DNA from: Verrucomicrobiota bacterium
GTDB lineage: Bacteria; Verrucomicrobiota; Verrucomicrobiia; Opitutales; Opitutaceae
Direction: 5' to 3'
Assembly (NCBI GenBank): GCA_030916665.1
Contig: JAUPWC010000490.1
Span: 1 to 5,635 of the forward strand
Length of the DNA stretch: 5,635 nt
The translations under genes and the position numbers were made by a program. The notes below the pieces were generated by a model. The model did not search any database, was not told the DNA's origin, and was given only the letters and a program-made list of their open reading frames with translations. Shown piece after piece: positions 5,532-5,635 of this stretch (the first letter of the stretch is position 1; the number at the start of each line of letters is the position of its first letter).

Positions 5532-5635
5532 ATGCTACCGGGCATCGATGCAGCAAAGACGCCCGACAACGTGTCGGTAAAGGATCTGGATGAGGTGCCC
5601 GACCACATGGTGGTCGTCGGCGGCAGCTACTTCGG
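5532..5635 (+). pseudogene. 5'-truncated fragment of a pyridine-nucleotide-disulfide (FAD/NAD) oxidoreductase, running off the right edge
   Basis: From ATG 5532 the frame reads MLPGIDAAKTPDNVS, then VKDLDEVPDH and MVVVGGSYFG. In flavoprotein disulfide reductases (mercuric reductase-like and FAD-containing oxidoreductases) a PGID-type segment, a short acidic linker ending in a x-P-x-h motif, and a VVVGGSYIG-type NAD(P)-binding Rossmann turn occur in this order at about residues 140-185. The preceding ~140 residues, including the FAD-binding GxGxxG and the redox-active cysteine pair, should lie upstream, but that space is taken by the redoxin gene and a non-homologous intergenic stretch. The frame itself is open from ATG 5436, preceded by GAGGA at 5428-5432. 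That 32-residue lead (MAPQPCGAKSAAAHD...) does not resemble an FAD domain. It is most likely a relic created by deletion. An expressed fragment or fusion is possible. Only about 35 residues are visible. Confidence 0.5.

Noticed and set aside
1..5635. tRNA, rRNA, CRISPR arrays, complete insertion sequences
   Set aside because: Reading both strands by eye gave no cloverleaf, no regularly spaced repeats and no transposase-like frame with terminal inverted repeats.

Overview
This is a GC-rich window (AT-rich only at a few short intergenic spots) with tightly packed, often overlapping genes and strongly G/C-ending codons. The protein families and style suggest a beta-proteobacterium, most likely Burkholderiales. 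That assignment is inferred from composition and protein style only; there is no rRNA or other marker gene in the window.

Positions 1-2709, minus strand, hold one operon read right to left: a TetR/AcrR regulator (2110-2709), a HlyD-type membrane-fusion protein (923-2113) and a MacB/FtsX-type ABC permease (1-926, running off the left edge). The three genes are joined by ATGA and GTGA stop/start overlaps, so they are probably translationally coupled. The ABC ATPase expected for such a tripartite exporter is not in the window and would lie further left. An inverted repeat, GTAAGT-N8-ACTTAC, sits just downstream of a TATAGT -10-like hexamer upstream of tetR and is the best candidate autoregulatory operator.

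Positions 2780 to about 3059, plus strand, encode a short hydrophobic stretch resembling only the last helices of an EamA/DMT-type transporter, with no N-terminal part and no natural C-terminus. It reads as a gene remnant between two regulators.

Positions 3090-5367 form a divergent module. An AraC-family regulator (3090-4016, minus) faces a two-gene plus-strand operon across an 89-bp intergenic region. The first gene encodes a protoglobin with an N-terminal signal peptide (4106-4765), with the distal Trp-Tyr pair and the proximal His at the spacing of archaeal protoglobin. The second encodes a TlpA/AhpC-like thioredoxin-fold redoxin with a CPAC motif (4765-5367), its ATG overlapping the protoglobin stop. 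A perfect 16-bp-arm hairpin lies at the start of the redoxin gene. A regulator plus haem-globin plus thiol-redox protein suggests a gas- or peroxide-responsive redox function; this is inference. It is the most interesting part of the window.

Positions 5368-5635 contain a small hairpin. The last 104 bases then encode a piece of a pyridine-nucleotide-disulfide (FAD/NAD) oxidoreductase around its second Rossmann motif. The FAD-binding N-terminal half is absent, because the redoxin gene occupies that space, so this looks like a 5'-truncated relic.
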